A stretch of DNA of 64,000 bases from Eubacteriales bacterium (lineage in GTDB: Bacteria; Bacillota; Clostridia; Christensenellales; Aristaeellaceae), in NCBI GenBank assembly GCA_028705775.1, contig JAQWCW010000008.1, positions 29,144 to 93,143 on the forward strand, written 5' to 3'. Of this stretch, positions 1-8,726 are shown one piece after another. The number at the start of each line of letters is the position of its first letter. Within the stretch, counting starts at the first letter, position 1. Both the position numbers and the translations under genes were made by a program. The notes under the pieces are model-generated. The model had not been told where the DNA came from, made no database searches, and worked only from the letters and a program-made list of their open reading frames with translations.

Positions 1-620
1 TTTGTAAGCATATCCATATCGCGCTGCTGTTTCAGCTCGTGCTTGATTATTATATCGGACACTTTTATGCCTATCGTCTGCCAGCTTAGCGCAAGGCTGA
101 GAAGATAGAAAACTATGCTGTTTGAAATATCAAGGCTTAAAAGCTCTCCTGATTTTACGTGAATATCGGCGATGCAGAAAATTACGGAGGCAGCCGCGAA
201 AAGTATATTCACCCTGTACGGCTTATCTACTATAAACATCGGCAGCGTTACGATAAACAAAATGAACGTTGTCGCGTTCGTGTCCTTGCCGAATACAGTT
301 CCCATCAGAATAGAAATTGTCAGCATGACCGTTATCACCGCATAATAAACGGGCAGAACGAGGTCCGCGCGTTTTACAAGCACTGTTTTGCTAACCACAT
401 ACACAATAGAAAACAGGACGGTAAGCACCAAGTAGCTCTTAAGCATACTGAGCAGATTAATGAACGGCAGGCTTGCGATTGAAAGCAGCGCCGCGCCAAC
501 CATGCCCACAAAGCTTATGCGCTTCATGCTGTTGAGATTTGTGCGCGCGATTTCCTCCCTGAACTCGGTGAAGGCGGAAAAGCTGATGTTCCAGTGAATC
601 AATTCACGAATTCGCTTCAT
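1..620 (-). CDS. Membrane sensor part of a probable GGDEF protein (partial, runs off left edge)
   Basis: Only the first ~206 codons are in the window. From ATG at 620 (MKRIRELIHWNIS) the protein has five or six hydrophobic segments, then ends at the edge with a charged linker reading KQQRDMDMLT. A membrane block followed by RDxDxLTG is the usual entry into a GGDEF diguanylate cyclase domain, so this is probably a c-di-GMP synthase, but the catalytic domain itself is not visible and a different output is possible. An upstream ATG at 629 overlaps the AAAGG ribosome site, which makes 620 the better start. It follows the hybrid kinase stop by 22 bases, so it is very likely the last visible gene of the phosphorelay operon. 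Confidence 0.6.
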   Translation of the reverse strand, partial: MKRIRELIHWNISFSAFTEFREEIARTNLNSMKRISFVGMVGAALLSIASLPFINLLSMLKSYLVLTVLFSIVYVVSKTVLVKRADLVLPVYYAVITVMLTISILMGTVFGKDTNATTFILFIVTLPMFIVDKPYRVNILFAAASVIFCIADIHVKSGELLSLDISNSIVFYLLSLALSWQTIGIKVSDIIIKHELKQQRDMDMLT

Positions 621-642
621 AAAACTCATCCTTTCGACGGAA

Positions 643-2793
643 TTACTCTTTATCCGTCTGCGGCACAGCAAGAGATGAAGAAAGCATGGAGTAAAGCTTC
701 TGCACCTCTACCGGCTTTGTGAGATGCGCGTTCATTCCGGCCGACATACATTGCTCAATATCGGAATCGTATGCGTTCGCCGTAAGCGCAATTATCGGAA
801 TGCGCTTGGCGTCGCTACGCTGCATTGCCCGAATTTCGCTTGAAGCTTCGATTCCGGTTTTCAGGGGCATTCTTATGTCCATCAGGATAATGTCATAATA
901 CCCCTGCGGCGATGCGGCGAACATATCAATGCCCGCCTGACCGTTTTCCGCGTGTTCAACAAGCATCTGCTTGCGCGAAAGCAGCTGACGGATAATCTTT
1001 GCGTTAAGAGGATGGTCCTCGCACAAAAGCACCCGTTTGCCGCCGAGGTCGCTGTCGCTTGCTTCGTTTTCATCCTTAACCATAGCGTCCGGAACGGAAG
1101 CAAGCTCCAGCGAAACATAGAAAGCTGAGCCTTTGTTGATTTCGCTCTCAACCCGTATCGTTCCGTTCATGATTTCGACAATGTTTTTGACTATCGCAAG
1201 CCCAAGCCCCGTTCCCTGCGAGTTCTGCTCGGAGGTTCGCTCCTCCTGCGTAAACGCGGAGAACATATTCCTCTGGAATTCCTCGCTCATGCCTACGCCG
1301 TCATCCCGCACGACGAACAAAGCGGCGATTCTGCCGTTTTCGAGCGCTTTTCCGCTTCCGGTAAGGCTTATATGCCCTCCGCGCGGGGTAAACTTGACCG
1401 CGTTTGACAAAAGGTTAAAGAACACTTGATTGAATCTGAGCGAATCGGTAATCACGGATTTGCCGGCAACATCGCAGTCGACCGTGAATTCGATTCCCTT
1501 TTCGACGCAGAGCGGGCGAATAACGGAGTTGAGATAGCTCTCGAATTCTTTATACGAGTAAGGCCGCAGATGCAGCTCCATCTTTCCGCTTTCAACCTTA
1601 TTCATATCAAGAACATCGTTAACAAGCCCCAGAAGAAACTTGCCGGACGATTTGATGTTCCCAAGGCACTCGGCGGTTTCGGGCGGATTGTCTTCAAGAA
1701 GCGCAAGCTCGGTCATCCCGCTTATCACGTTAAGCGGCGTCCTGATGTCGTGGCTCATTCTGGAGAGGAAATCGGTTTTTGCCATGCTTGCCGCCTCCGC
1801 CTCCTTCACGCTCGCCTTGAGCCGCCTGTTGAGCTTTGCGAAGTAGATAACGTCGATAATCATCATTCCCGCAAGGAGAATCAGGAGCATCATGGTCATT
1901 TTGAAATCCGGATTCGTTATATGAAAAGAAGAAAGCGGGACACAGCTGACGCAAAGCCAATCTGTTCCGGGCACATCAGTATAAACGAACGCGCATTCTT
2001 CGCCGGCGCTGTTGTTGTAGCGCAGGCTGCCGCCGTCGTTTGAAAGCATTTTGTGCTTTATTAAGCTAAGCTCGTCCAGCGTCAAATCATTGTAGTTGTA
2101 CAGGTAAGTGAATATGCTGTCCGCCTTATAGTCATAATTGCGAATCGCATAGCTGCCGTCCTTGTTGATAAGAACGGTTGAGAGATTGTCAAAGCCGCTG
2201 TTCAGGTTTATATGCCCGATAAACGCAGCCGATTTGAACACAGCCATTAGGGTATACGATTTCATCTCGCCGTCTGATAGCGCCGATATATTGACATACC
2301 TGCCAAACGAGCGAGAGCCGGTATTCGGGTCAGTGAACTCTACGGTAAACGGAATATGCGTAACATCCGCCGCTCGATTGACTATCTGGCGAATCATAAC
2401 GTAATCTTTATTCGTATAGCTGACCTGCGGATAATTTCCGTTTTTATCCTTCTGAATCGCTACTCCCGTATAGTCCTGGCCTATAAGCTGAAACACAACA
2501 TCGCTGTCCGCGTCCGAGTCGTCAATATAAGCAATTATTTCGTCGCGGGTAAGCTCATGGAGCTTTACATAGCGAATGATATTGTTTACCTTTCTGCCCT
2601 GACTCGCAAAAAGCTCCGATGAAATCTGAGCGGCAGCCTGATTCACGTTCCCGATGTCATTCAGATTCTGCTCGTATAGCTTATCGTTATAATCGCGCAT
2701 ATAGGAAAAAAAGAGAAGAACTATCGCTATAATTATGCACAGATTCGACGAAACAAGCAGCGCCGCGCGCACCTTCAGGCTGGCAGGCTTCAC
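643..2793 (-). CDS. Hybrid sensor histidine kinase, extracytoplasmic sensor domain
   Basis: 716 residues, starting with GTG. Order: membrane segment at about 11-31, an extracytoplasmic region at about 32-298 that looks like a CACHE-type fold, a second membrane segment at about 299-318, a HisKA domain with the phospho-His at 348 (SRMSHDIRTP), a HATPase domain with N and G boxes, then a receiver at about 583-705 whose acceptor Asp sits in ILMDIRMP. It should autophosphorylate and pass phosphate to its own receiver and then to an HPt. The GTG overlaps the stop of the upstream lipoprotein gene as GTGA, implying translational coupling; the lipoprotein is therefore the likely ligand-binding partner of this kinase. 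No DNA-binding domain is present. Confidence 0.9.
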   Translation of the reverse strand: MKPASLKVRAALLVSSNLCIIIAIVLLFFSYMRDYNDKLYEQNLNDIGNVNQAAAQISSELFASQGRKVNNIIRYVKLHELTRDEIIAYIDDSDADSDVVFQLIGQDYTGVAIQKDKNGNYPQVSYTNKDYVMIRQIVNRAADVTHIPFTVEFTDPNTGSRSFGRYVNISALSDGEMKSYTLMAVFKSAAFIGHINLNSGFDNLSTVLINKDGSYAIRNYDYKADSIFTYLYNYNDLTLDELSLIKHKMLSNDGGSLRYNNSAGEECAFVYTDVPGTDWLCVSCVPLSSFHITNPDFKMTMMLLILLAGMMIIDVIYFAKLNRRLKASVKEAEAASMAKTDFLSRMSHDIRTPLNVISGMTELALLEDNPPETAECLGNIKSSGKFLLGLVNDVLDMNKVESGKMELHLRPYSYKEFESYLNSVIRPLCVEKGIEFTVDCDVAGKSVITDSLRFNQVFFNLLSNAVKFTPRGGHISLTGSGKALENGRIAALFVVRDDGVGMSEEFQRNMFSAFTQEERTSEQNSQGTGLGLAIVKNIVEIMNGTIRVESEINKGSAFYVSLELASVPDAMVKDENEASDSDLGGKRVLLCEDHPLNAKIIRQLLSRKQMLVEHAENGQAGIDMFAASPQGYYDIILMDIRMPLKTGIEASSEIRAMQRSDAKRIPIIALTANAYDSDIEQCMSAGMNAHLTKPVEVQKLYSMLSSSLAVPQTDKE

Positions 2794-4214
2794 TTTTCCA
2801 CGCTTTCCGACAACGCCCTCTGCTCCTCAAAGGCTGCTCTGAGGCTGTCCATGTAATACTCCAAATCATACATAACGATTCCGCCCGCTCCGTCATCCTT
2901 CATATATTTAGGATTGTTCGCCTTGCTGACCGCAACAAGGGACGGGTTTACCGTATTGAACAGGTTGTAGGAAAACTCGATATCCGAGGGCTGATTAATC
3001 TGGCTTACGGGTATTCTGAAGCGCTTGCTCAATATTTCGAGCGCATTCTTGGTATTGGGAGCGCAGTTATAATTTTCTGCAAACTGTGTATTCGCCTTTG
3101 CGGAATAGAAAAAGTTCAGGAATTCAAGAGTCCAGTCGATATTGAAGGAGTTTTTATTGACGGCAATTCCGTTCGTCGGGTTCATATAGGCGACTCCGCC
3201 ATAATCAGCCACCGGCGCAAGTATGAACTCGTATTCGATTGCGCTGTGATAATCCTCCTTAACCTTTTCCATTGCGTAGCTGATTGTGCTGGCGGAGGTC
3301 ATGAACGGCACGTTTCCAACATCGTCAAGCTTCACATAGCCGCTTTCCGCTTCGGCGATATTAAAAAAGCTGCGCGCCATCCCCTCGTCCGTCAAGTCCT
3401 TAAAATGGTTATACTCCGTTTCGCAAACCTTGTAGTTGTAATAGTATTCTTTGTTGAGATTATAGATAAATTCCATTGCGCTTTTGAGAATTTCCGCCGC
3501 CGCCGGCGAGGCTGACTCAAATGCCTCCCTGACTCCTGATTCCTTATCTGCGGAGGCGATTGTATGCACGATATACGGGAACATGAGCCTTTGCGCAAAC
3601 GAGCCGGGGTTATCCTGAAGCGCGATATAGCCCGCGTTTTTAAGCTTCTCGCAGGCGGAAAGCAGCTCATCTTTTGTTTCGGGCGTTTTGATGCCAAGCG
3701 AGCCGAGCAGCGTTTTGTTGACATACAGCCCGCGCATTTCACCGCCCATCGGCGCAAGATACTGATGAACAACGCCGTCCTGCCCGACGAGCTTGAAATT
3801 ATCCGTAAGCCCGGGAAAGGTGTCCGAAAAGTCAAGCTTATCCTTGTATTCAGCCAAATCCAAAACGTCGCCGATATAGGGAGAATCAGAAAGAAGGTTT
3901 GGCGTTATGAACATATCAACCCTGTCGTCCTGCGATTGAAGGCGCTTGGGAAGCGACTCGTCAAACGCCTGAAGCCATTCATACTCGACCTTAACGTTTG
4001 GATAGAGCTTGCTGAACTCCTGCGCTACATACTCGATTGCGCGGAAATCCTTATTCCTGCCCGCGATTAATAGCGTAACAGGCTCTGACGCGCTCAGTGA
4101 AGCATTCTTCTTATACCCTGCGTCTGCGCAGCCGCTGAGACCCGCAAGTAAAATAGCAAGGGCAAGAATCAGCGCCGTGAATTTTGCAAGACGGGTTGCT
4201 TTTGTAGCCATCAT
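2790..4214 (-). CDS. Family 1 sugar-type solute-binding lipoprotein, likely sensor partner
   Basis: 474 residues. The N-terminus has a lipobox (LAGLSGC, Cys about 28), so the mature protein should be lipid-anchored on the outer face of the membrane. The rest resembles ABC extracellular solute-binding proteins of the maltose/oligosaccharide class. No permease or ATPase gene is near: the gene sits between a BvgS-like kinase (22-base gap) and a hybrid kinase (4-base overlap). I infer a sensing role, delivering ligand occupancy to the downstream kinase, rather than transport. GGAGG lies 9 bases before ATG 4214; a second ATG at 4211 is possible. The ligand cannot be deduced. Confidence 0.85.
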   Translation of the reverse strand: MMATKATRLAKFTALILALAILLAGLSGCADAGYKKNASLSASEPVTLLIAGRNKDFRAIEYVAQEFSKLYPNVKVEYEWLQAFDESLPKRLQSQDDRVDMFITPNLLSDSPYIGDVLDLAEYKDKLDFSDTFPGLTDNFKLVGQDGVVHQYLAPMGGEMRGLYVNKTLLGSLGIKTPETKDELLSACEKLKNAGYIALQDNPGSFAQRLMFPYIVHTIASADKESGVREAFESASPAAAEILKSAMEFIYNLNKEYYYNYKVCETEYNHFKDLTDEGMARSFFNIAEAESGYVKLDDVGNVPFMTSASTISYAMEKVKEDYHSAIEYEFILAPVADYGGVAYMNPTNGIAVNKNSFNIDWTLEFLNFFYSAKANTQFAENYNCAPNTKNALEILSKRFRIPVSQINQPSDIEFSYNLFNTVNPSLVAVSKANNPKYMKDDGAGGIVMYDLEYYMDSLRAAFEEQRALSESVEK

Positions 4215-4236
4215 TTAGGAATACCTCCAAACATAA

Positions 4237-7200
4237 TCAAAGGGTGTTATCGACAATCCTCTTGAGCGTCGCATAAAGAACAGCGGTATCAATAGGCTTG
4301 GAGATATGCCCGTTCATTCCGGCGGAAAGAGCCGCGGAAACATCCTCCGTAAAGGCGTTTGCCGTCATTGCGAAAATCGGAATCGTTTTTGCGTCGGGTC
4401 TTTCAAGCGCGCGAATTTTCGCCGTTGCCTCATAGCCGTCCATTTCCGGCATCTGAATATCCATCAGAATCGCGTCATACCTGCCCGCCTCGGATGAAGC
4501 GAACAAATCAATCGCCTTCCTGCCCCTGTCAACCGCGTCAACGCTCATATTTACGAAAGACAAAAGCTCCGTCGCGATTTCAGCGTTAAGCTCTTGGTCT
4601 TCAACAAGCATAACGCGATGACCTGTGAAGTCATACTTCTCGGCGATATTCTGCTTCTTCTGCGGCTTTGAGCCGACAATCGATATAAGGGCGTTGAATA
4701 CGGACGACTGAAAGAGCGGCTTTGTGATAAAGCCATCCGCACCGGCGCTCGTTGCCTCGGCACGTATCTCGTTCATATCCTTTGCGGATATTATCAGCAG
4801 ATGAGTGTGCTTTTTCTCATGGCTGCGCAGAAGGCGGGTAAGCTCAAGACCGTCCATCTGCGGCATTTTAGCGTCAATCATGCATACGTCGTACGGATGA
4901 GCGCCCGTTTCAGCCTTATCAAACATTTCAAGCGCGCCGCTGCCCGTGTCGGTCACGTCAAACATAACGCCGATTCGCTTCAGCACAATAGACGAATACT
5001 CAAGCGAAGCTTTATCATCATCTATTACAAGCACGCGCAAATCCTTTACGCCGTTTTTATCGCGCGAATCGGAGTGCTCGGCGATTGTGAAGGGCAAATC
5101 CACGGTAAAGGTTGAGCCTTTGCCCTTTTCGCTTTCAACGGTTATCATTCCGTGCATCATATCGACAAGGTTCTTTGTTATGGAAAGCCCGAGTCCGCTT
5201 CCGCCGTGCTTTTGCGCGGTTGCGGCCGTTTCCTGCTCAAAGTTGAAAAGCCGCGCCTTCATATCGGGGGTCATTCCCGCGCCCGTATCGGAAACGGAAA
5301 AGCGCAGGAAAGCAACGCCTTCCTTTTCAGCCGTTTCAAGCACGGAAACCCTTATTCTTCCGCCCGCCGGCGTAAACTTATAGGCGTTTGAAACAAAGTT
5401 CAGAAGCACCTGATTTACGCGAAGGGAATCGCCGATAAGGTATTCGTGCTTTACCTCTGCCGATATTTCAAACTCAACGCCCTTGCTCTGGCATTGCGGC
5501 TCATAGATTGTGCGGATTCCGTCAATCAGCTGCCCGACGTCGAATTCGGACGCCGCAATTTTTAGCTTCTCGCTTTCAATAGTGGACATATCCAGAACAT
5601 CGTTCAGAATATTGAGCAATACCTTTGACGATACTGCAATCTTATTAAGATATTCGTCGGTTTTCTTAGGGTCGTCGTCGTGCATTTTCGCAATCTCGGT
5701 AAGCCCGACAATCGCGTTCATCGGCGTTCTGATTTCATGGCTCATTCGAGAAAGGAACTGGCTTTTTGCAACGCTCGCCCTGTCCGCCTGCGCGACCGCG
5801 TCAGCAAGCTGCGCGTTCTTTGTTTGCAGGTTCGCCTCATTGCGGCGCTGAACGACAAGGATTACCATGAAAAGAGAGAAGGAAATCAACACAAGCGCTG
5901 TTATGATGATTATCTGGAGCTTGAATTTTGAAAGTATGTCGGAAAGCGTGTAGTGATAAGGCGAGCCGACGGTATGGCGGATAAGCGTAGCCGATACTGC
6001 CGCCGCGTCTATCAGCGCTATTGATTTATCAAGAATTGAAAGCAGGGTTTTATCCGCTCCGGCGTTAAGCGCTATCGCGGTATGCTCCGTCATGATTTCA
6101 ACCGGAAGGATTGCAAGGGAGTCATAGCGCGGCTCCTGAAGCAGAATCGTCATAATATGCGTGTTCTGGATAAACAAATCAGCCTTGCCCGCAAGCACCG
6201 CGTCAAGGCATTCCCTGTTTGTGCCGTACAATTCCATTTTTACATTCGGGTAATTGAGCGAAAGCTGCTTTTGAAGCGCTTGAAAGGCTTTCGGCACGGC
6301 AGCGACAAGGCTATCCGTCATATTGACGGATAGTCCCTCCTTGCAGGCGGGGACTATCGCGCTTTCAAGGAAGGCGCTCGTAACGTCAATCGCGTCATTG
6401 GTGATAAAATTGTCATGCTCGATTCCGCATACCATGTCATACTCGCCGCTTGCGAGAACATCGACCGGCTTCTCTCCGACCGGCATAGGAACAAGCTTGA
6501 AGGTAAGTCCGCTCTTTTGGGAAATCTGGTCAAGTATATCGGGGCATATTCCCGTAAATGCGTCGGTTTTCTCATCATAGGAGGACATCGGCGGGCGCGC
6601 AATATCAAGCGCAACAGTAATCTGTTTGCTTTCGGCAATGAACTCGCGCTCCGCAAGCGTAAACTGCAAAGACGACGCAGCCGTGCTGCTGTCATAATAC
6701 TTGTGGAACAAATCGGTTTCAAAATCCACGTCCGACTTAATCTGCTGCAGCGCCTCGTCTATCTCTGAAATAATCGGGCTGTCCTTATAGGAAATGAAGT
6801 AATAGGAGTCCGCTCCGTAGCGGGCAAGCAGAGAAAGCCCCTGATGATTCGCGAGATGCTCGCTGCACATTGCGTCGATTTCGCCCTTTTCAAGCGCGGC
6901 AAGCAGAGCTTCCTCAGAATCATATTCATTTATAACGGAAACAAAGCCATGCCGCTTTTCATAATTGCGATACAGCTCCTCCATTGCGTTATTGCTGATA
7001 ATTCCGACGGTCATTCCGTCAAAAGAGGCATAGTCCTCATAGCTGAGGCTCTTGTTATCGCTTCTAGTGTAAAGCAGCCCCTGCGTATAGCCAATCGGAT
7101 AGCGGGAAAAATCAAATATCTCCGAGCGCCGCTTTGTATACTGCGCGTTGCACAGAAGGTCGATTTCCTTGTTTTTCAGCATTTCAAGCAAGTCTGACCA

Positions 7201-7443
7201 GTTTCCGTAAACATACTCGTAGTGCCAGCCGGTATACTCCGCTACCTTGGAAAGATACTCCGCTCCGTAGCCGGAATAGGTTCCGTCCGTCATCAGGTTA
7301 ATAAAACCGTGGTAGTCCATATAGCCGACGCGAACGGTTTTTCTATCCTCGGCAAGCGCGCAGAAACACGCAGAGAACAACCCGCAAAGCAGAATTACCG
7401 CGCAAAGCATTGCGGACAGCTTTTTCGCAAACGGTTTTTTCAT
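4237..7443 (-). CDS. BvgS-like hybrid kinase with two SBP_bac_3 domains and two receivers
   Basis: 1068 residues. A signal segment at about 8-31 is followed by two periplasmic binding-protein domains of the amino-acid (SBP_bac_3) type at about 36-250 and 272-490, a membrane helix at about 509-531, a coiled linker, HisKA with His 569 (SRMSHEIRTP), HATPase, then two receivers at about 806-925 and 943-1060; both have acceptor Asp motifs (MIDAKMP and LMDIQMP). This is the BvgS/EvgS architecture but with a second receiver and no fused HPt. Two free-standing HPt genes lie directly upstream in the same operon, which supplies the missing relay step. GAGGCG stands 6 bases before ATG. Confidence 0.92.
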   Translation of the reverse strand: MKKPFAKKLSAMLCAVILLCGLFSACFCALAEDRKTVRVGYMDYHGFINLMTDGTYSGYGAEYLSKVAEYTGWHYEYVYGNWSDLLEMLKNKEIDLLCNAQYTKRRSEIFDFSRYPIGYTQGLLYTRSDNKSLSYEDYASFDGMTVGIISNNAMEELYRNYEKRHGFVSVINEYDSEEALLAALEKGEIDAMCSEHLANHQGLSLLARYGADSYYFISYKDSPIISEIDEALQQIKSDVDFETDLFHKYYDSSTAASSLQFTLAEREFIAESKQITVALDIARPPMSSYDEKTDAFTGICPDILDQISQKSGLTFKLVPMPVGEKPVDVLASGEYDMVCGIEHDNFITNDAIDVTSAFLESAIVPACKEGLSVNMTDSLVAAVPKAFQALQKQLSLNYPNVKMELYGTNRECLDAVLAGKADLFIQNTHIMTILLQEPRYDSLAILPVEIMTEHTAIALNAGADKTLLSILDKSIALIDAAAVSATLIRHTVGSPYHYTLSDILSKFKLQIIIITALVLISFSLFMVILVVQRRNEANLQTKNAQLADAVAQADRASVAKSQFLSRMSHEIRTPMNAIVGLTEIAKMHDDDPKKTDEYLNKIAVSSKVLLNILNDVLDMSTIESEKLKIAASEFDVGQLIDGIRTIYEPQCQSKGVEFEISAEVKHEYLIGDSLRVNQVLLNFVSNAYKFTPAGGRIRVSVLETAEKEGVAFLRFSVSDTGAGMTPDMKARLFNFEQETAATAQKHGGSGLGLSITKNLVDMMHGMITVESEKGKGSTFTVDLPFTIAEHSDSRDKNGVKDLRVLVIDDDKASLEYSSIVLKRIGVMFDVTDTGSGALEMFDKAETGAHPYDVCMIDAKMPQMDGLELTRLLRSHEKKHTHLLIISAKDMNEIRAEATSAGADGFITKPLFQSSVFNALISIVGSKPQKKQNIAEKYDFTGHRVMLVEDQELNAEIATELLSFVNMSVDAVDRGRKAIDLFASSEAGRYDAILMDIQMPEMDGYEATAKIRALERPDAKTIPIFAMTANAFTEDVSAALSAGMNGHISKPIDTAVLYATLKRIVDNTL

Positions 7444-7490
7444 AAAAAACGCCTCATAACTGTCGTATTATCGTGACAAGGAAGTATAAA

Positions 7491-7838
7491 TCAATGCGAA
7501 ACTATTTCTTCAAGGCGCGCTTTGAGCTGCATAAGCTTATCAAATTCAGCATCAAGCCCGTCGCGTTGACCCTTCCTTAACGGCTCGACGATTCTTACCG
7601 TCTGCTCAAAGAGCGGTGTAAGTCCCACGTTTGCAAACACGCCCTTGAGCGTGTGCGCCGCATCAAAGGCAAGCTTGACGTCGCCCGCTTTCAGCGCAGT
7701 TCCGAGCGAGTCAAAATACGGGTCGGCAATTATGTCCTGTATGCATTCCATATAGAATTCTTCATCGTCGCCCATGCGCTCCATCGTTCCGTCAATATCA
7801 CAGCCGAATGCGCGCAAATCCTCAAGCTGTCTGCTCAT
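7491..7838 (-). CDS. Free-standing HPt phosphotransfer protein
   Basis: 115 residues, all one HPt helical bundle. The phosphorylatable His is residue 62 in the motif AAHTLKGVFANVG. It should carry phosphate between the receivers of the neighbouring hybrid kinases and a final response regulator. Its ATG overlaps the stop of the preceding HPt gene (ATGA), and the BvgS-like kinase begins 47 bases downstream. Two different HPt proteins in tandem is unusual for Bacillota. Confidence 0.85.
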   Translation of the reverse strand: MSRQLEDLRAFGCDIDGTMERMGDDEEFYMECIQDIIADPYFDSLGTALKAGDVKLAFDAAHTLKGVFANVGLTPLFEQTVRIVEPLRKGQRDGLDAEFDKLMQLKARLEEIVSH

Positions 7839-8188
7839 TGTCTGCCCTCCCGAACGGCGTCAGCCGCTATTTCGTACTGCTTTCTTACTCCGCCGATAAG
7901 CGGCGCGCATTCTTCCTTTGGCGCGGAGCGCCGAAGCAGCTCAACAAGAACGCAAAGCTTTTCATAAAAGAGGTTTATGCTCAGGTTTCCCGCCGCGCCC
8001 TTTATTGCGTGAGCCGTTTTGAAAGCGGTTTCAATATCTCCCGCATTAATCTGGGAAATCAGCTCGTTAATCCCGTAACTGTCGAAAAACTTCACAAGAT
8101 ACTTTTCGTAGATTTGAGCCATTCCGGCGAAGCGCTCAACTCCCTCGTCATAATCAATACCTGCCGATATAAGCCTTTCTCTGTCCAT
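7835..8188 (-). CDS. Free-standing HPt phosphotransfer protein
   Basis: 117 residues, first gene of the signalling operon. The HPt motif TAHAIKGAAGNLS places the phospho-His at residue 60; the Gly-Asn pair after it is typical of the family. GGAGG lies just before ATG 8188. It overlaps the second HPt gene by 4 bases. The two HPt proteins are clearly diverged from each other, so they may serve different kinases or receivers rather than being a fresh duplication. Confidence 0.87.
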   Translation of the reverse strand: MDRERLISAGIDYDEGVERFAGMAQIYEKYLVKFFDSYGINELISQINAGDIETAFKTAHAIKGAAGNLSINLFYEKLCVLVELLRRSAPKEECAPLIGGVRKQYEIAADAVREGRQ

Positions 8189-8396
8189 AAAGCCTCCGAA
8201 GCAGTTAAATTTTTGTGCTAAAATTTTAAAGAATTTGCTGCCGGCGCGGGAATTGCGCGGCGCCGCGCTGCTTTCGGGTTCATGCTTTTACAAAAGCACG
8301 GCGGTTGTCTGTCATCTGCCAATACAACTACGATAATCAGCGTGAGCGGAGAGCTTAAACCGCTCAGGCAGGCGTGTTTTCTTGTAAGAATGATTC

Positions 8397-8465
8397 ATTC
8401 AGGGTAAGCGCAGTTCGCATTCAGGCGTTTCGTTTGAATTTGCAGGAAACAGGCGGTCATTCAGG
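8397..8465. repeat. Three direct repeats of CATTCAGG
   Basis: Copies start at 8397, 8418 and 8458. Steps of 21 and 40 bases are close to two and four helical turns, as expected for binding sites placed on one face of DNA upstream of the HPt operon. The binding protein is unknown and chance cannot be excluded. Confidence 0.35.
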
Positions 8466-8555
8466 TATGCAAGCGCTTTCATCTTTTTGCGATTGAAACA
8501 CTCCATTCCGCAACGGAAATGGTGGAAAAGCAAAAACAGTCATCAAAAAGAACAT

Positions 8556-8607
8556 TTCTCGTAGTCATCAGATATGAAGGCAAGCATTTGCTTCCTTTTT
8601 ACGAGAA
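8556..8607 (-). terminator. Hairpin downstream of the PAS hybrid kinase
   Basis: Perfect 8-base arms TTCTCGTA (8556-8563) and TACGAGAA (8600-8607) enclose a second imperfect stem (GAAGGCAAGC with GCTTCCTTTT). It lies about 120 bases past the kinase stop and could end its transcript, though the long T-run expected on the minus strand is missing, so it may be regulatory instead. Confidence 0.35.
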
Positions 8608-8726
8608 CAGTTTAGCATTGTTTCTAAGATAATGCAAGCAACGCAAAGCCAAATATCGCATATTTTACACAAACATCAGATTTATTCCTCCGTTCATCAA
8701 ACCAATATGTTATAATACAACATAAA

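Larger units (their letters stand above)
8189..8726. other. 538-base non-coding region upstream of the HPt operon
   Basis: No credible gene on either strand. It holds a 14-bp perfect palindrome (8255-8268), a second palindrome TGCTTTTACAAAAGCA (8283-8298), three direct copies of CATTCAGG (8397, 8418, 8458) and a long inverted repeat at 8556-8607. It must contain the promoter of the leftward HPt operon, but I cannot pick a convincing -35/-10 pair. Confidence 0.6.

Noticed and set aside
8397..8465. CRISPR array
   Set aside because: The repeats are only 8 bases and irregularly spaced; there are no cas genes in the window.
8410..8495. A 27-residue minus-strand peptide in the HPt leader
   Set aside because: No ribosome site or membrane character; overlaps the direct repeats.
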